Assembly (NCBI GenBank): GCA_025617745.1
Contig: CM046864.1
Span: forward strand, 28,830,199-28,894,198
Source of the DNA: Heliocidaris erythrogramma
Lineage: Eukaryota > Echinodermata > Echinoidea > Camarodonta > Echinometridae
Direction: 5' to 3'
Length of the DNA stretch: 64,000 bases
Shown piece after piece: positions 45,501 through 53,015 of the stretch. The number at the start of each line of letters is the position of its first letter. Position 1 is the first letter of the stretch. The translations under genes were made by a program, and so were the position numbers. The notes under the pieces were generated by a model. That model worked only from the letters and a program-made list of their open reading frames with translations, was not told where the DNA came from and did no database searches.

Positions 45501-48500
45501 TGTCTTTTATATGCTAATCGATCAGGAGATTGCTTTGTGTAAATTTAGGACAGCTTTCACTTCGTTTTGGGAGCCTAAAGTATTGAAAAATATTGTCTTC
45601 ATCAATTTCATGACTGACATGTCTTTCGGTTTCATTGCGGAAATGCTAGTCGAATCGTGCAACCATATTATGCCTATGCCAAATACATGTTTTACAGGAA
45701 AGCACGGAACGTTACAATACATTATACTGAATGCTGTCCTATATTCATTAGAGCCCTGTTTGATCAAACTTGTTATCAATAACAAGTCACAATCACTGAT
45801 GTAAGCTACTGAAATCATAGCATTTGGCTGGCTGAGAGCAAGTTTGTCATAGATCTGTTGCAGTTGTTACTGATAACAAGTTTTATTAAACAAGGCCCAG
45901 ATTAAAATCTCGTGACCATTGGCCAAATTAAAATCAATGACAATTTAACCTTCATACCTGCAGCCCCCCCCCCCCAAAAAAAAAAAATGCCTAACAAAAA
46001 AATAAAAAATAAATAAAATGAAACATACAAAATAAATAAATAAATGAATAAATTAAAAAAAATATATATAATAATAGAAATAAACAAAAAAAATATATAT
46101 TTTTCTAAATCCGATAAACCAATCTCTAGAAAGCAAAGGTATACTGATGTTTATTAAATCATTAACAATAGTAACACTGATAGTAATGACAATAATATCA
46201 TAGATAACAATTATGATTATAGCAATAATGATAATAATAATAATAATAATAATAATGTTAATAGTAGTTATGATGTTGATGATATTATCAAGAAAACAAT
46301 ATACATTTATAAGGATAAGGATACTACTACTACTTCTAATAGTAATATTAATAATAATTATAATCATCATCATCATCATCACAATAATAATGATAAGACA
46401 GTAATAATAATGATAATGACAAAATAATAATAATAATAATAATAATAGTAGTGATAATTGATAATAACATTAACGACTTATGAAATAATATCATCTTCCC
46501 AAGTATTATTAACCCAGTCTCAACAAGATAATTACTATTTAAAATTAAAATTCTGCGTTTTTCATAGCTGTCATATCCCCCTATATGAGTTTTCAAAGTG
46601 CATCAACAACATACAATACGGACCTATTTTGTTGGGGGTAGCCTCGTCATTACACTGTTTTTCCTGAGGGGCCCTATATTATTATTAATATTAATAGCCA
46701 ATAGCATTAATACACTTGGGTAGACAGGGAGAATTCTGGGCATATTATTTTGTCCAAGCGCGGAACAAAGATCGAACCCAGGATTTCTCGTATTAATGGC
46801 TGGTGACATTTGTCCGATAACGAGGCATTTCATTGAAGGTCCCTCCTCCACCTACTATTAACCCATTACGTGAACCAAGTGATCCCTGTATTAAGCCTAT
46901 GGAAATGAGATCATTCAGAGTTCTATGGGTTCAGATACACGAGCATACGTACACGTACACACACTGTAGGTTGTACCTTTAAATGAAAATCTCGTTATCG
47001 TTATCGGACAAAATAATGTGACCAGCCTTAATAGTCAAGAGCCATCGACAGTGATACTACAGTGTTCCCACTCGATGTTAGTTTAAAAATCACAATAACG
47101 CACGAAATAAGTTTCTTCTCTGACTTTAAATGGAACTTACTTCCAATTCCACCGCGGTTCGCCGGACTCAAAATGTTTTGGCATACTTTCGCAGCCGTAG
47201 TAATTCCGAGCATCCAGAGGTAGGTGGTCTATATCATGAAAAACCACGCAGTCGAAGTCACTGAAGTGTAGCGCCTCGATGAATCCAATGTTCATCAACA
47301 TGGCTTTGTTGAAAATTAAGTTATTTTTCTGCGGATGTTAAAGGGTTATATGAAAGATTTAGGGCGTAAGGGCGGCGTAAATTAATAGATATGAACCGAA
47401 ATATAAGGTGAACTTTCGACAAATTTATTTTTGTTACGTGTTAGGACAGATGTTCAAGGAAAAACAAGATAACTCGTTGTTTGTTATGATGAACACAAAA
47501 ATGAAAGATTATTGATTAGATTAGTTTTTCTTGAGTAAATTTTAGTATTAAATTATGTATCAGAAACACGATCAAAACTACTTTCGAAAAGGGCAATTTC
47601 AAAGGCCTATTGTACTGCCCATAGAAATCAGGTTCGGATTATGTAATAGGCGATTGTAATGTTCGCACATTTCTAAAGGTGATAGACAGGGCTATTGAAA
47701 TTGCCTTCAGTTGATTTTTCGAAAGTATTTTTTATCGTGTTCAGATCAAACTTTCGAATAATGAATGTAACAAAAATTGGTGTTGCTCTTCAATATAGAA
47801 TATGAAAATATTATCTGAATGTCTCCTCTAAGATCAATTGTAATATATATAAAAAGATCATACCTGCTCTGATATGAAGATGGAAAATTCAAGCTTTTGT
47901 CTTTTCAGAAGAGGGACAATATGTCGGAGGAAGATTGGTAGATGCTGAAAGCGATTTCGAAACCCTAATACTATTGCCACCTAAAAGTAGAGGTAGAACG
48001 TGTCTCACATATGAAACGAAAACAACAACAAATAAATAAAACATAAACAAAATAAACAAAAGAATAGGTGGGTTACAAATACAACTATTATAAATGTAGT
48101 CATTTTTTATCCTTATTGTTATTATCATTATCATCAGTTTTATCATCATAATTATTACCATTAGGCCTGCTATTACTAATACTACTATTATTATTAATAT
48201 TATTATCATTATTATTGTATTACTATTAGTATCATTATCATTATTAGTATTATCCTTATTATTATGATTATTACTAATATCCTTATTATCGCAGTAGTAT
48301 TACTACGACTACTATACTACTTGTACTACTGTCACTTGATGTTATTATCACTATTATATTTATATACCGGGTGGCCGGGGCTGTTGCACGTCGAAGCGTA
48401 CAAACTTCACTAGCTATTTCCTTCACAAAATGTTTCTTCAAGGAAAATGTTGGTCAGAGGTTAAGTTTAGGCTTATCTTATGTTTTGCAGCGGCGTATCC

Positions 48501-49600
48501 AGGATTTCACAATAGGGGGGGGGGGCGCCAGGAATTATTGATCGCCGTCATGTGGGAGAAATTTTTGCTTCTGAAGAAGGGCTGAGATGCAAAATAGTGC
48601 TATATAGTGCTATTTTTTTTACGACGGCCAATAGGGGGGGGCGCGCCTGTTGCGCCCCCCTGGATACGCCACTGTTTTGTTTGTCTGCAACTATTTTGTT
48701 TCCTTGCCCATGGCCCCATTGCAAATGATTTGCAAATCACCGTCGAGCCTCACTCCTTTAAAGAGAAAGTCGAGTTCTACTAAAGAGGTAAAAGTAAAAT
48801 ATAATTCGTGAGCTTTCTCTGTCTTTAAGAACATCACAGGGGAAATGTCCCCCAGAAATAATAGCTCTTTAAATTCCCCAATTTTCGAAATATGACAGGA
48901 AATAGCTTTGAATAGTTTGGACCAAACTTTCCTGCCCCATTATGTAGTCCCATGTACACATTTCGGTGTGCAGTGCATGTGACTTTCAGCAAGTTTCAGT
49001 CCGTTTCATATAACTTTGATGATTCCACAGCATTTTAAGTAATACGCAAAGTGTTATTTACTCCATAATCAACCTTCATCAATTGCCTGAAGACAATTTC
49101 TTTCTCAATGTAAACGCATGACCAGAACTAGACTTAATCTTTGCAAATTAGGGGAATGAAAAACCTCGGCTGAAAACAATATATTTTTTATTCTGCGAAC
49201 TCACCTTCCACAGCGGTTGACAAGACAAGGGAATCCAATGACCACCAGGGATGAGCCGGTAATCATTGACATCGATGGCGAGGTTCATCTCGGCCATCGT
49301 CTGGTCGATAGAGCTAGCTGTTTCCTTGCGGAACTTTTGCTTCATCATGATATAGGGTAAGGTTATATTGGCGATATTAGCTGTATACCTTGCTTTTTCG
49401 ACAAGATCTCCGAAGATTTCGGCGTTGACATTGTCTACAGTGGTCCGATTCTTTCGGGGTTCTATCTTAGCTTCTGATAGATGAATTAAAAGTGACAAAA
49501 TAAAAGAGGAAGACAAAGAGAAAAATAATATTCCGTTCTTGTATAGGTAGCCCATATAACCGAGATGACATTGTGATATTATATCCTTATGCGTTTCCAT
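30973..49600 (-). CDS. B4GALT: Beta-1,4-galactosyltransferase family (GT7) enzyme, five exons
   Basis: This is the only recognisable host gene. It encodes a Golgi type II membrane glycosyltransferase that adds Gal or GalNAc in beta-1,4 linkage to terminal GlcNAc. Exons 49600-49205, 47980-47864, 47328-47141, 37363-37136 and 31285-30973 total 1242 nt, 413 codons plus stop, with matching phases (0, 0, 2, 2) and GT/AG ends throughout. Motifs in order: a possible signal anchor at residues ~22-42; GGHWIPLSCQPLWK; VAIVLGFRNRFQHL; FNKAMLMNIGF; the metal-binding FHDIDHLPLD (DxD); LPYQELFGGAAGL; the catalytic WGWGGEDDDFYYR; TIDHDNK; and the C-terminal ERMSTDGISNLVYE...LYTNISVNI. Length fits the family's ~350-400 residues plus a tail. 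Oddities: Leu replaces Tyr in the (Y/L/I)FGG gatekeeper, which favours GalNAc; Gly replaces Pro in the usual PFR; Thr replaces the metal-binding Met. The start is the first ATG after an in-frame TAA at 49610-49612. An alternative start exon spliced at 49484 cannot be excluded. Introns reach 9.8 kb and are full of repeats. Confidence 0.88.
31381..31633. mobile_element. 253-bp MITE in intron 4, ATA duplication
   Basis: GGCCCGTATTCTGAACTCCG and its complement CGGAGTTCAGAATACGGGCC form the ends. ATA flanks both sides (31378-31380 and 31634-31636). The interior is dominated by GGTTTAA/TTAAACC copies. The empty host phrase TGTAACTCTATGGGTACACC is present at 34077-34096. Confidence 0.85.
31967..32317. 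mobile_element. 351-bp G-tract MITE with 8-bp duplication (hAT-like)
   Basis: Ends CACTAGCGTAGCCA and TAGCTACGCCACTG are inverted. ACTGCTAG flanks both sides exactly (31959-31966 and 32318-32325). Inside are a G run, T runs and CTTGTCA(T/C)AGAA blocks. The 8-bp duplication and CAGTGGCG end fit hAT. Confidence 0.8.
32326..33125. other. Intron 4: no further feature
   Basis: AT-rich; a short (AAT)n tract near 32930-32960. No coding or RNA signal. Confidence 0.4.
33126..33905. repeat. Three diverged tandem units of ~320-350 bp
   Basis: Phrases of the type GT(T/A)ACC(T/G)TGGCGAC...CACACCCACC...TTATGTCAAAC...GATTAT..TAGCTGA start near 33144, 33492 and 33809. An intervening block TTCCATGGAAA(G/T)...ACTCAGATTT(C/T)G recurs near 33326 and 33649. 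It is an old tandem duplication inside intron 4. Confidence 0.65.
33906..34163. repeat. Fragment of a dispersed repeat
   Basis: Contains GTATGTAACTCTATGGGTACA and ACACGTACACGCGATAAAGTAGG. The same phrases occur around 31366-31650 (split by a MITE) and 46925-46980, so this is a multicopy repeat. Confidence 0.5.
34164..35075. mobile_element. ~0.9-kb foldback with GGGGGCTGCCATTTT inner repeats
   Basis: Outer ends CTTTAAAGGAGAATTACGC and TTAATTCTCCTTTAA are inverted. Inner blocks CATGGGGGCTGCCATTTTG (34339) and AAAATGGCAGCCCCCATG (34909) are also inverted. The same architecture is seen at 37988-38783. Confidence 0.6.
35076..35584. other. Intron 4: dispersed repeat fragment
   Basis: CTCGTTATCGTTATCGGACA near 35085 is shared with 46990-47010 and, inverted, with 31325-31345. 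The rest shows nothing. Confidence 0.4.
35585..35725. mobile_element. ~140-bp MITE (GTTGCATAAAACTTACC)
   Basis: GACCCCGTTGCATAAAACTT and AAGTTTTATGCAACGGGGCC are inverted. Inside are further dyads ACCATTAA(C/T)GGTA and the phrase TTTTGATTGGCTG shared in style with the next copy. Confidence 0.75.
35726..35874. mobile_element. ~149-bp MITE (GTTTCATAAAACTTG)
   Basis: Directly adjoins the previous MITE. Ends CCCCGTTTCATAAAACTTG and CAAGCTTTATGAAACGGGG; the core has TATAAGCTACTGAAAT and GATTGGCTGAAA. Same family as 26337 and 45751. Confidence 0.8.
36050..36180 (+). mobile_element. Degraded tRNA-derived SINE
   Basis: A B-box-like GGTTCGATGCA near 36093 is followed by CTTATGCCCTTGAGCATTTTATCTACATTGCTC, a tail of the kind found behind tRNA-derived SINEs in marine invertebrates. 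The A box is decayed. Confidence 0.45.
36181..37130. other. Intron 4: nothing recognised
   Basis: No further exon was found between 31285 and 37136; the phases of the flanking exons already match. A short purine-rich tract lies at 36340-36440. Confidence 0.45.
37136..37363 (-). CDS. Exon 4 of the GT7 gene (catalytic exon)
   Basis: Acceptor CCTTTCAG at 37364-37371, donor GTAATA at 37135. Encodes LPYQELFGGAAGLTTSQF, NGLPNVYWGWGGEDDDFYYR and GYFDTIDHDNKVSSPLN. The WGWGGEDDD block holds the catalytic acid. Leu (37345-37347) precedes FGG where Gal-specific enzymes have Tyr. Thr (37180-37182) stands three residues before the conserved His, where Met normally binds the metal. Confidence 0.92.
37380..37987. 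repeat. Intron 3 start; first CGTCA(C/T)TTCGTGAAAAC copies
   Basis: An incomplete copy (TTTTCACACAGTGACGGATGAGCGCGC) lies near 37663. A hairpin of ACCGTCATTTCGTGAAAACAC with TTTCACGAAGTGAGGATCTC lies at 37875-37938. Copies continue at 38783, 38827, 38890 and 39042. Confidence 0.6.
37988..38783. mobile_element. ~0.8-kb foldback, second copy of the GGGGGCTGCCATTTT type
   Basis: Arms of about 200 bp: AAAGGAGAATGAAAC...ACTCTGATTTGATTACT...CCAATGGGGGCTGCCATTTTG inverted at 38610-38783. It lies among the CGTCACTTCGTGAAAAC copies. No gene. Confidence 0.7.
38784..39065. repeat. Cluster of CCGTCACTTCGTGAAAAC motifs
   Basis: CCGTCATTTCGTGAAAACAC at 38783, TTTTCACGAAGTGACGGATC at 38832, CCGTCACTTCGTGAAAACCG at 38890 and CCGTCACTTCGTGAAAACAG at 39042. 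Both orientations occur. They may be termini of short TIR elements. Confidence 0.6.
39088..39340 (+). repeat. tRNA-bearing repeat, copy 1 (most intact)
   Basis: A ~250-bp unit: 5' flank AACTCACCTGCC(T/C)CCGACAAAGG and CTGGTGTCGCCGAAACCACTG, then a tRNA domain, then TTTTTTCAACC, AATTTCAAAAAGGGAGG, GGGGAACTTTGATTTAAG and CGCAACCATT. The same order is found at 40507-40750 plus 42045-42095 and at 52600-52740, so the flanks move with the tRNA. Confidence 0.85.
39166..39236 (+). tRNA. tRNA-Arg(TCT)-like, full cloverleaf, within a repeat
   Basis: 71 nt. The acceptor stem GTCTCCG/CGGAGAC pairs at all 7 positions. D stem GTCT/AGGC, anticodon stem TTGGC/GCCAA with loop GTTCTAA (anticodon TCT, reading AGA), T arm CCGGG-TTCGATT-CCCGG. 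A box TAGTCTAGTGGTT and B box GGTTCGATTCC are intact, and a T6 Pol III stop follows directly. Loop base 32 is G, which is unusual. It may be a true tRNA gene spread by duplication, or the head of a SINE. Confidence 0.6.
39546..40246. mobile_element. ~0.7-kb foldback inserted in (TA)n
   Basis: The phrase ATTTAGCTCCTTTTGGAAT occurs four times: inverted at 39558, direct at 39748, 40078 and 40222. The outer copies form TIRs. (TA)n borders both sides (39503-39545 and 40247-40268), consistent with insertion at TA. Confidence 0.65.
40268..40506 (+). repeat. tRNA-bearing repeat, tail only
   Basis: Starts within the tRNA 3' end (GCGGAGACATTTTTTC) and continues with AAAAAGGGAGGACAGCTCTGGGGAACTT, TACGCAACCATTATTGTCTC and CATTGTATTTATTTCCACGA. 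The tRNA body is replaced by the (TA)n/foldback upstream. Confidence 0.7.
40507..40746 (+). repeat. tRNA-bearing repeat, copy 2
   Basis: Same 5' flank, tRNA domain and 3' block as copy 1, cut at GATTTAAGTTA by the TIR element that follows and resumed at 42045 (TTACGCAACCATTATTCTC). Confidence 0.8.
40610..40680 (+). tRNA. tRNA-Arg(TCT)-like copy 2, likely pseudo
   Basis: Acceptor, anticodon (loop GTTCTAA) and T arms are intact. The D arm reads GGATCTAGTGGTTTAGGC, weakening its stem and the A box. T7 follows. Probably non-functional. Confidence 0.5.
40747..42044. mobile_element. 1298-bp TIR element in a tRNA-bearing repeat, TTA duplication
   Basis: TGCCTAGTTCACATTTG and CAAATGTGAACTAGGCA are the ends, flanked by TTA (40744-40746 and 42045-42047). 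Other copies of the host read GTTACGCAACC without insert. The body is CpG-rich motif copies such as CGTACGG, TGCGATG, CCGTGCGA and TTACGATTT in both orientations. No transposase. PIF/Harbinger-like target size; ends match 26521-27175. Confidence 0.88.
42906..43385. mobile_element. G-tract element flanked by exact 25-bp direct repeats
   Basis: GATTGTGATGCATGTGCTTC+TAGGC occurs at 42881-42905 and again at 43386-43410 without change. Between them lie G runs, including 25 G near 43074-43098, the CTCCATAATTCCCTGACAAGC block, and the end GGTGCCGCCACTG. The right end resembles the hAT-like G-tract family. The left end lacks CAGTGGCGGC. Confidence 0.75.
43604..43910. repeat. GGACAACTACCCCC minisatellite with inverted half
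   Basis: About ten copies of (G/T)GACAA(C/T)TACCCC(C/T) in 43610-43750 are followed by complementary GGGGTAGTTGTC and GGGGGTAAT(T/C)GTC copies to 43910. The block can fold back on itself. Unit about 14-18 bp. Confidence 0.75.
44256..45750. other. Intron 3: no exon; (GA)n and GT/G runs
   Basis: (GA)n-like tract at 45115-45195 and (GT)n plus G13 at 45220-45260. Short open frames carry no recognisable domain. Confidence 0.45.
45751..45897. mobile_element. ~147-bp MITE (GTTTGATCAAACTTG), third clear family copy
   Basis: Starts GAGCCCTGTTTGATCAAACTTGTTATCAA, ends ACTGATAACAAGTTTTATTAAACAAGGC. The core TGTAAGCTACTGAAAT and GGCTGGCTGAGAG matches 26337 and 35726. Confidence 0.75.
45898..46460. repeat. 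AT-rich microsatellite tract
   Basis: C/A runs at 45965-45988, then (AAAT)-like, (ATA)n/(AAT)n and (CAT)n blocks to 46460. Hydrophobic open frames here are translations of simple repeats. Confidence 0.75.
46720..47060. repeat. Repeat-derived segment with tRNA-like and dispersed blocks
   Basis: On the minus strand near 46780 the phrase CCTGGGTTCGATC resembles a B box. 46925-47030 shares ACACGTACAC, GTACCTTTAAA and CTCGTTATCGTTATCGGACA with 34120-34175 and 35085. Confidence 0.4.
47141..47328 (-). CDS. Exon 3 of the GT7 gene (DxD exon)
   Basis: Begins in phase 0 after CCGCAG and ends in phase 2 before GTAAGT. Encodes KNNLIFNKAMLMNIGFIEAL, then DCVVFHDIDHLPLDARNYYG and PRWNWK. DID is the metal- and UDP-binding DxD motif (DVD in vertebrate enzymes). 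Confidence 0.9.
47329..47863 (-). other. Intron 2 of the GT7 gene
   Basis: 535-bp intron with donor GTATGA (47863) and acceptor CCGCAG. No repeat recognised. Confidence 0.6.
47864..47980 (-). CDS. Exon 2 of the GT7 gene
   Basis: 39 codons from acceptor TTTTAG to donor GTATGA, phase 0 at both ends. It encodes VAIVLGFRNRFQHLPIFLRH and ends ...FSIFISEQ. This is the nucleotide-sugar-binding strand normally written VAIIIPFRxRxxHL; here Pro of PFR is Gly (codon 47963-47965). Confidence 0.88.
48060..48360. repeat. (TTA)n / (ATT)n microsatellite in intron 1
   Basis: Interrupted TTATTA, TATCAT and TACTAC repeats at 48115-48360. Confidence 0.7.
48488..48674. mobile_element. 187-bp G-tract MITE (CAGTGGCGTATCCA)
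   Basis: CAGCGGCGTATCCAGGATTT and TGGATACGCCACTG are inverted ends; G runs lie inside. TTTTG flanks both sides. Same family style as 31967, but only 5 bp of the flanks match. Confidence 0.65.
49205..49600 (-). CDS. Exon 1 of the GT7 gene
   Basis: Encodes 132 residues ending in YRLIPGGHWIPLSCQPLWK, followed by the donor GTGAGT at 49204. Residues ~22-42 are hydrophobic (ILFFSLSSSFILSLLIHLS). They are encoded by a pyrimidine-rich stretch that ends in CAG at ~49485, so this segment could instead be an intron end with its acceptor there. An in-frame TAA sits four codons upstream of the ATG, so if the exon is 5'-terminal the start is fixed. Two N-glycosylation sequons (NRT, NIT) follow. Confidence 0.75.
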
Positions 49601-49679
49601 ATTTTTTTTTTAGATTATCACTCTGGCTTTTCCGGTAACCGTTACCAGCGCATGCATGCCAAGGAATAATCCTATACCA

Positions 49680-49815
49680 GGTACCTCACCTGAGTCGAGT
49701 GCAACAAATGTAAATTGATTTCTTGCCAAAGGACAATAGAGCTGCAACAGGGATTCGAACTCGAACCTTGTGGTTCACAGTCCGGGAACTTATCCAACAG
49801 ACTACAGTTCAGGTG
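49680..49815 (-). mobile_element. tRNA-derived SINE (second family), minus strand
   Basis: On the minus strand: GTCTGTTGGATAAGTTCCCG, an anticodon-like loop CTGTGAA, then GGTTCGAGTTCGAATCCCTG (T arm and B box), then CCTTTGGCAAGAAATCAATTTACATTTGTTGCACTCGAC. The tail style is typical of tRNA-type SINEs in marine invertebrates. It lies just upstream of exon 1 of the GT7 gene. Confidence 0.6.
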
Positions 49816-50275
49816 GGGGGGGGGGGGGGGGGGGGCTTTAACCTCCGACAGGCAATTTAGTTTAGTTTCAAAGTATTCTCTGAACAACATAATTGAATAT
49901 AAAGAATAATGTTTTATAACAACACAATATGTTAAGGAATAATGTCAACAGTTCTAAACATTCTCTGAACAGTCTAGTTCAACATATCAATAGAATAATG
50001 AAATTTACATTAGAATGATTACATAATTTCAACACAGAACATACATAATGAATGATACCAGGAACATGAATGGGAATGGTTTTGGGAATCTAGGTGTTTA
50101 TGAGAAATGTGACGTTCAAGGTTGAACGTCATAGGATTTTTCCTAATCCAAATCCTGCTCGAATATTCTACATTGGTGTTGACTTCGAAATAGACATGCC
50201 TTTATAAATTGGAACCATAAAGTCAGCTTGACAAAGCAACATGATTTTCTAATCACTAGTCATTTGTCATAGATA
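49816..50275. other. No gene; G19 run
   Basis: A 19-base G run at 49816-49834, then AT-rich sequence. A 22-bp dyad TGACGTTCAAGGTTGAACGTCA lies near 50110. Confidence 0.5.
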
Positions 50276-50655
50276 AAAATACGATAAGAAATAAGAAAGT
50301 TTGGGATTTTTAAAGTCATCAATCAAACACAAACTTGGCTACTCCGTGACGTATCTTGCGAGCTCCTCGCCCATTTGCCCTGTAGACAAAACAAGAAATC
50401 AATTTTTTCTTAAGAAAATATTCAGTCATACATGTACCTTAGATATAATCATTTCTCATATGTTTTTAAACGAAACTTGTATGAAACAAATTGATTCCTT
50501 CATCAAAAACTAAGAAAATTAAAATCCATTACATTTTCTGTACGGAGCAAATGGGAAAGGAGCTCGCAAAATACTCCACACGGAGTTGCCAATTTGTGTT
50601 TGATTGAGTACAACTTAAAAAATCCACAACTTTCTTATTTCTTATCGGATTTTGC
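50276..50655. mobile_element. Foldback with ~110-bp arms
   Basis: GATAAGAAATAAGAAAGTTTGG...CAATCAAACACAAACTTGGC...GCGAGCTCCTCGCCCATTTG is inverted at 50545-50655 (CAAATGGGAAAGGAGCTCGC...CAATTTGTGTTTGATTGAGT...CTTTCTTATTTCTTATC). Any duplication at the ends is unclear. Confidence 0.65.
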
Positions 50656-51022
50656 TTCAAACTCTCACTAATCTTTTTTTCTAAATTTTCTTCATTAACA
50701 AAAATCAACGTAATACCAGGGTGAATTTTCCCTTTAACGTTCTAGCTTCCATCATAAGAGTATTGTATGATAGCCCATATATGTTTTTAATTGCTTATAC
50801 GAAAGTAAAACTTACTTGGAATTTCAGAAGAATGAAGGCATGACTTCACAGCTCTCTTATGCTCTTTAATGTAGAGGCTTCCTAAATATTCATTTGAAGA
50901 TAAATTTGCAGACTTATGTGTGTAAGGCTTAATTCAAACCTTTTAAGTTTTACATGAATACAACATATTAACGGTATTTGCAACCCCTGCAGATATTTCC
51001 ACGTACAAGAAGACGTCAGTAA
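50656..51022. other. No gene seen
   Basis: No coding or repeat signal recognised. Confidence 0.35.
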
Positions 51023-52220
51023 AGGCGCTGTCACACCCTACCGTATAGAGGCAGCGTATGAGGAACGAATCGAATATTTCGATTGTTTATACGCACAACC
51101 TTTCAGCGTATGAGGTCGATTTTCGGTTAATGACCGTTAGAGTAACGTGAGCCTAGCATACCGTCAGCGTATGAGTAGCGTATGAGTAGCGTACGTATAG
51201 CGTATGTCAGCGTATGTCAGCGTATGTGATGTGATGTGTATTTGAGTTGGACGTATACCGACGTATGAGTAACGTATATCAGCGTACCTCCGACGTATGA
51301 GAAACGTATGCGGAACGTCAGCCTAACATATGAGGAGCGTACACAGCGGGGGGGGGGGGGGGGGGGGGGTATAAAAGGTGGCACCCAGATTGCACTGGTC
51401 GTTATGGCGTGCGCCTGTAATCCAGCTACCAGTGGAAGTTATAAACTGATTCAGCGGACCCAGGTTCGAGACTGAGTCACGTCTTTCGGATGGTGACGTT
51501 AAAGGTCGGTCCCAGACGTAAATAATCATGTCTGATTGATACACGTCTGTAAAAACCCAATTACACACACACGCACGTCTCATTCTACGCCTTCTTCTTC
51601 TGTGTCTAGCATACTCAACTGCCAACTGTAACAAATCTTGGTAATGTTGCAGCACAGCAACCTCCATCTCTGAACTGCTGGTACAAACTGATACAGATTT
51701 GGAAATGTGAGACTTTATATACCCTCATGCGCTGCAAATACGCGTGTAATACGCATGGGATAAGTTGGCTGTACGCTCAGAACACGTTAGGCATACGTTG
51801 AGTACGTTAGACTGTCGTTAGAACTACCATCATAACGTTAGCCATTCGTTAGACACACGTCAGACACACGCTCATTATACGCTCCTCTAACGCTAGGTTT
51901 CCTGACCCACTCAATTTCAACGTATGAGAAGCGTACTCGACGTATGAGTAACGTACCTGCAGCGTACCTCTAGCGTGTTCAGCGTATGAGGAACGTATGA
52001 GGAGCGTAAAATTCATACGTCGGCATACGCTGAAAATTTGTGTGCATGTTCAAAAAAAAATTTGGCCGTCAGCGTACATCAGCGTACACCGACGTACCCC
52101 GGCGTACTACAAACGTATTCCAGCGTACCCCTAGCGTGTTTCAGCGTATGTCAGCGTATGCCCAAAAAGTCCATACGTTCCTCATACGCTGCCTCTATAC
52201 GGTAGAGTGTGACAGCGCCT
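51023..52220. mobile_element. 1198-bp TIR element filled with CAGCGTATGAG motifs, TAA duplication
   Basis: The first and last 45 bp are inverted copies with about one mismatch, starting AGGCGCTGTCACAC. TAA flanks both sides (51020-51022 and 52221-52223). Copies of CAGCGTATG, AACGTATGAG and GCGTACC occupy 51060-51340 and 51730-52200. A G22 run and a 7SL-like segment sit in the centre. No transposase. Confidence 0.88.
51385..51560 (+). mobile_element. 7SL/Alu-like SINE inside the TIR element
   Basis: TGGCGTGCGCCTGTAATCCAGC, 40-50 bp of spacer, then CAGGTTCGAGACTGAG. This matches the order and much of the sequence of the 7SL RNA 5' domain as seen in Alu (TGGC...CGCCTGTAATCCCAGC ... GTTCGAGAC). 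A tail follows with GACGTTAAAGGTCGGTCCC and AATAATCATGTCTGATTGATAC, ending near (CA)n. It could also be a tRNA-type SINE with chance similarity. Confidence 0.45.
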
Positions 52221-52359
52221 TAAGGAGGAACAATGAATTTCTCTCAATTATTCAATTGCCTTCTCACATTATGCGAATTTACCCATGAGAGTTGGCGATG
52301 CTATATTGATAGCACATAAATTTATCATAATGTATATTATATGTGTGTGTGTAAATATG

Positions 52360-52555
52360 TGTGGGCGTGTTTAGCCGTATGTCCGAGAATATTTTCGGAC
52401 AGAGAACAAAAAAAAATGAGAGAAGAATGGTTTCGTAACTTAAATCAAAGTTCTCCAGAGCTGTCCCCCATTTTTGATTTTTTTGCAAAAGGAATCGAAC
52501 CCGGGTCGTTGGCTTAGAACGCCAATGCCTTAACCACTAGACCACGGAGACGTGT
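52360..52555 (-). repeat. tRNA-bearing repeat, copy 3 (inverted)
   Basis: Minus strand: CACTGACACGTCTCCGTGGTCTAGTGG...anticodon loop GTTCTAA...CCCGGGTTCGATTCC, then TTTTGCAAAAAAATC, CTCTGGAGAACTTTGATTTAAG, TTACGAAACCATTCTTCTC and TTGTTCTCTGTCCGAAAATA. The tRNA domain (52491-52551) lacks its 3' acceptor strand. Confidence 0.75.
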
Positions 52556-52559
52556 CAGT

Positions 52560-52740
52560 GGTTTCGGCGACACCATTCAATTGACCGCCAGATTGACAAG
52601 TTTCCGTGGTCTAGTGCTTAAGGCATTCTAAGGCGTTCTAAGCCAACGACCCGGGTTAGATTCCCGGCAGAGACATTTTTTCAACCTTTGCAAAAATTTC
52701 AAAAAGGGAGGACAACTCTGGGGAGCTTTGATTTAAAGGG
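52560..52740 (+). repeat. tRNA-bearing repeat, copy 4
   Basis: Head-to-head with copy 3. The tRNA-like domain at 52600-52674 has an expanded anticodon arm (CATTCTAAGGCGTTCTAAGCC) and a mutated B box GGTTAGATTCC. T6 and the AAAAAGGGAGGACAACTCTG block follow. A pseudo-tRNA. Confidence 0.75.
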
Positions 52741-53015
52741 ATACGCCACCGGGCAGCCGTGGGGAAAGTCAGGATTGCGTAAGCCCCATTCACTCGTACA
52801 CAAAGTTTTTGCGTCGAACGCGTCCGTTGGACTAAGTGGGATTACATTTCGACTGCACGAAGCCGACCGAATCTCGCATGAAAGCTCGAGCTCAGGAGGA
52901 GCGTGCATGTTGTGCGGCGACCGGTCTGTCCGAGGTTTGCGCCTCGCGTGATAACGATCACGGTGCCCTCTCGCGGCATTAAAACGTCCACAATCTGCGG
53001 TTGAGTATCCTTTTA
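52741..53015. mobile_element. ~275-bp CpG-rich insertion in copy 4
   Basis: The repeat is cut at GATTTAAA and resumes at AAGATGCGCAACAATTATTCTC. The insert starts GGGATACGCC and ends GAGTATCC, a short inverted end, and is markedly CpG-rich. Origin unknown. Confidence 0.5.

Noticed and set aside
45493..45804. 103-codon open frame on the plus strand
   Set aside because: Its last ~18 codons run into a MITE; no domain, no splice context, and it lies antisense within an intron of the GT7 gene.
46053..46404. Ile/Met-rich membrane-like proteins on both strands
   Set aside because: They are translations of ATA/AAT/CAT simple repeats.
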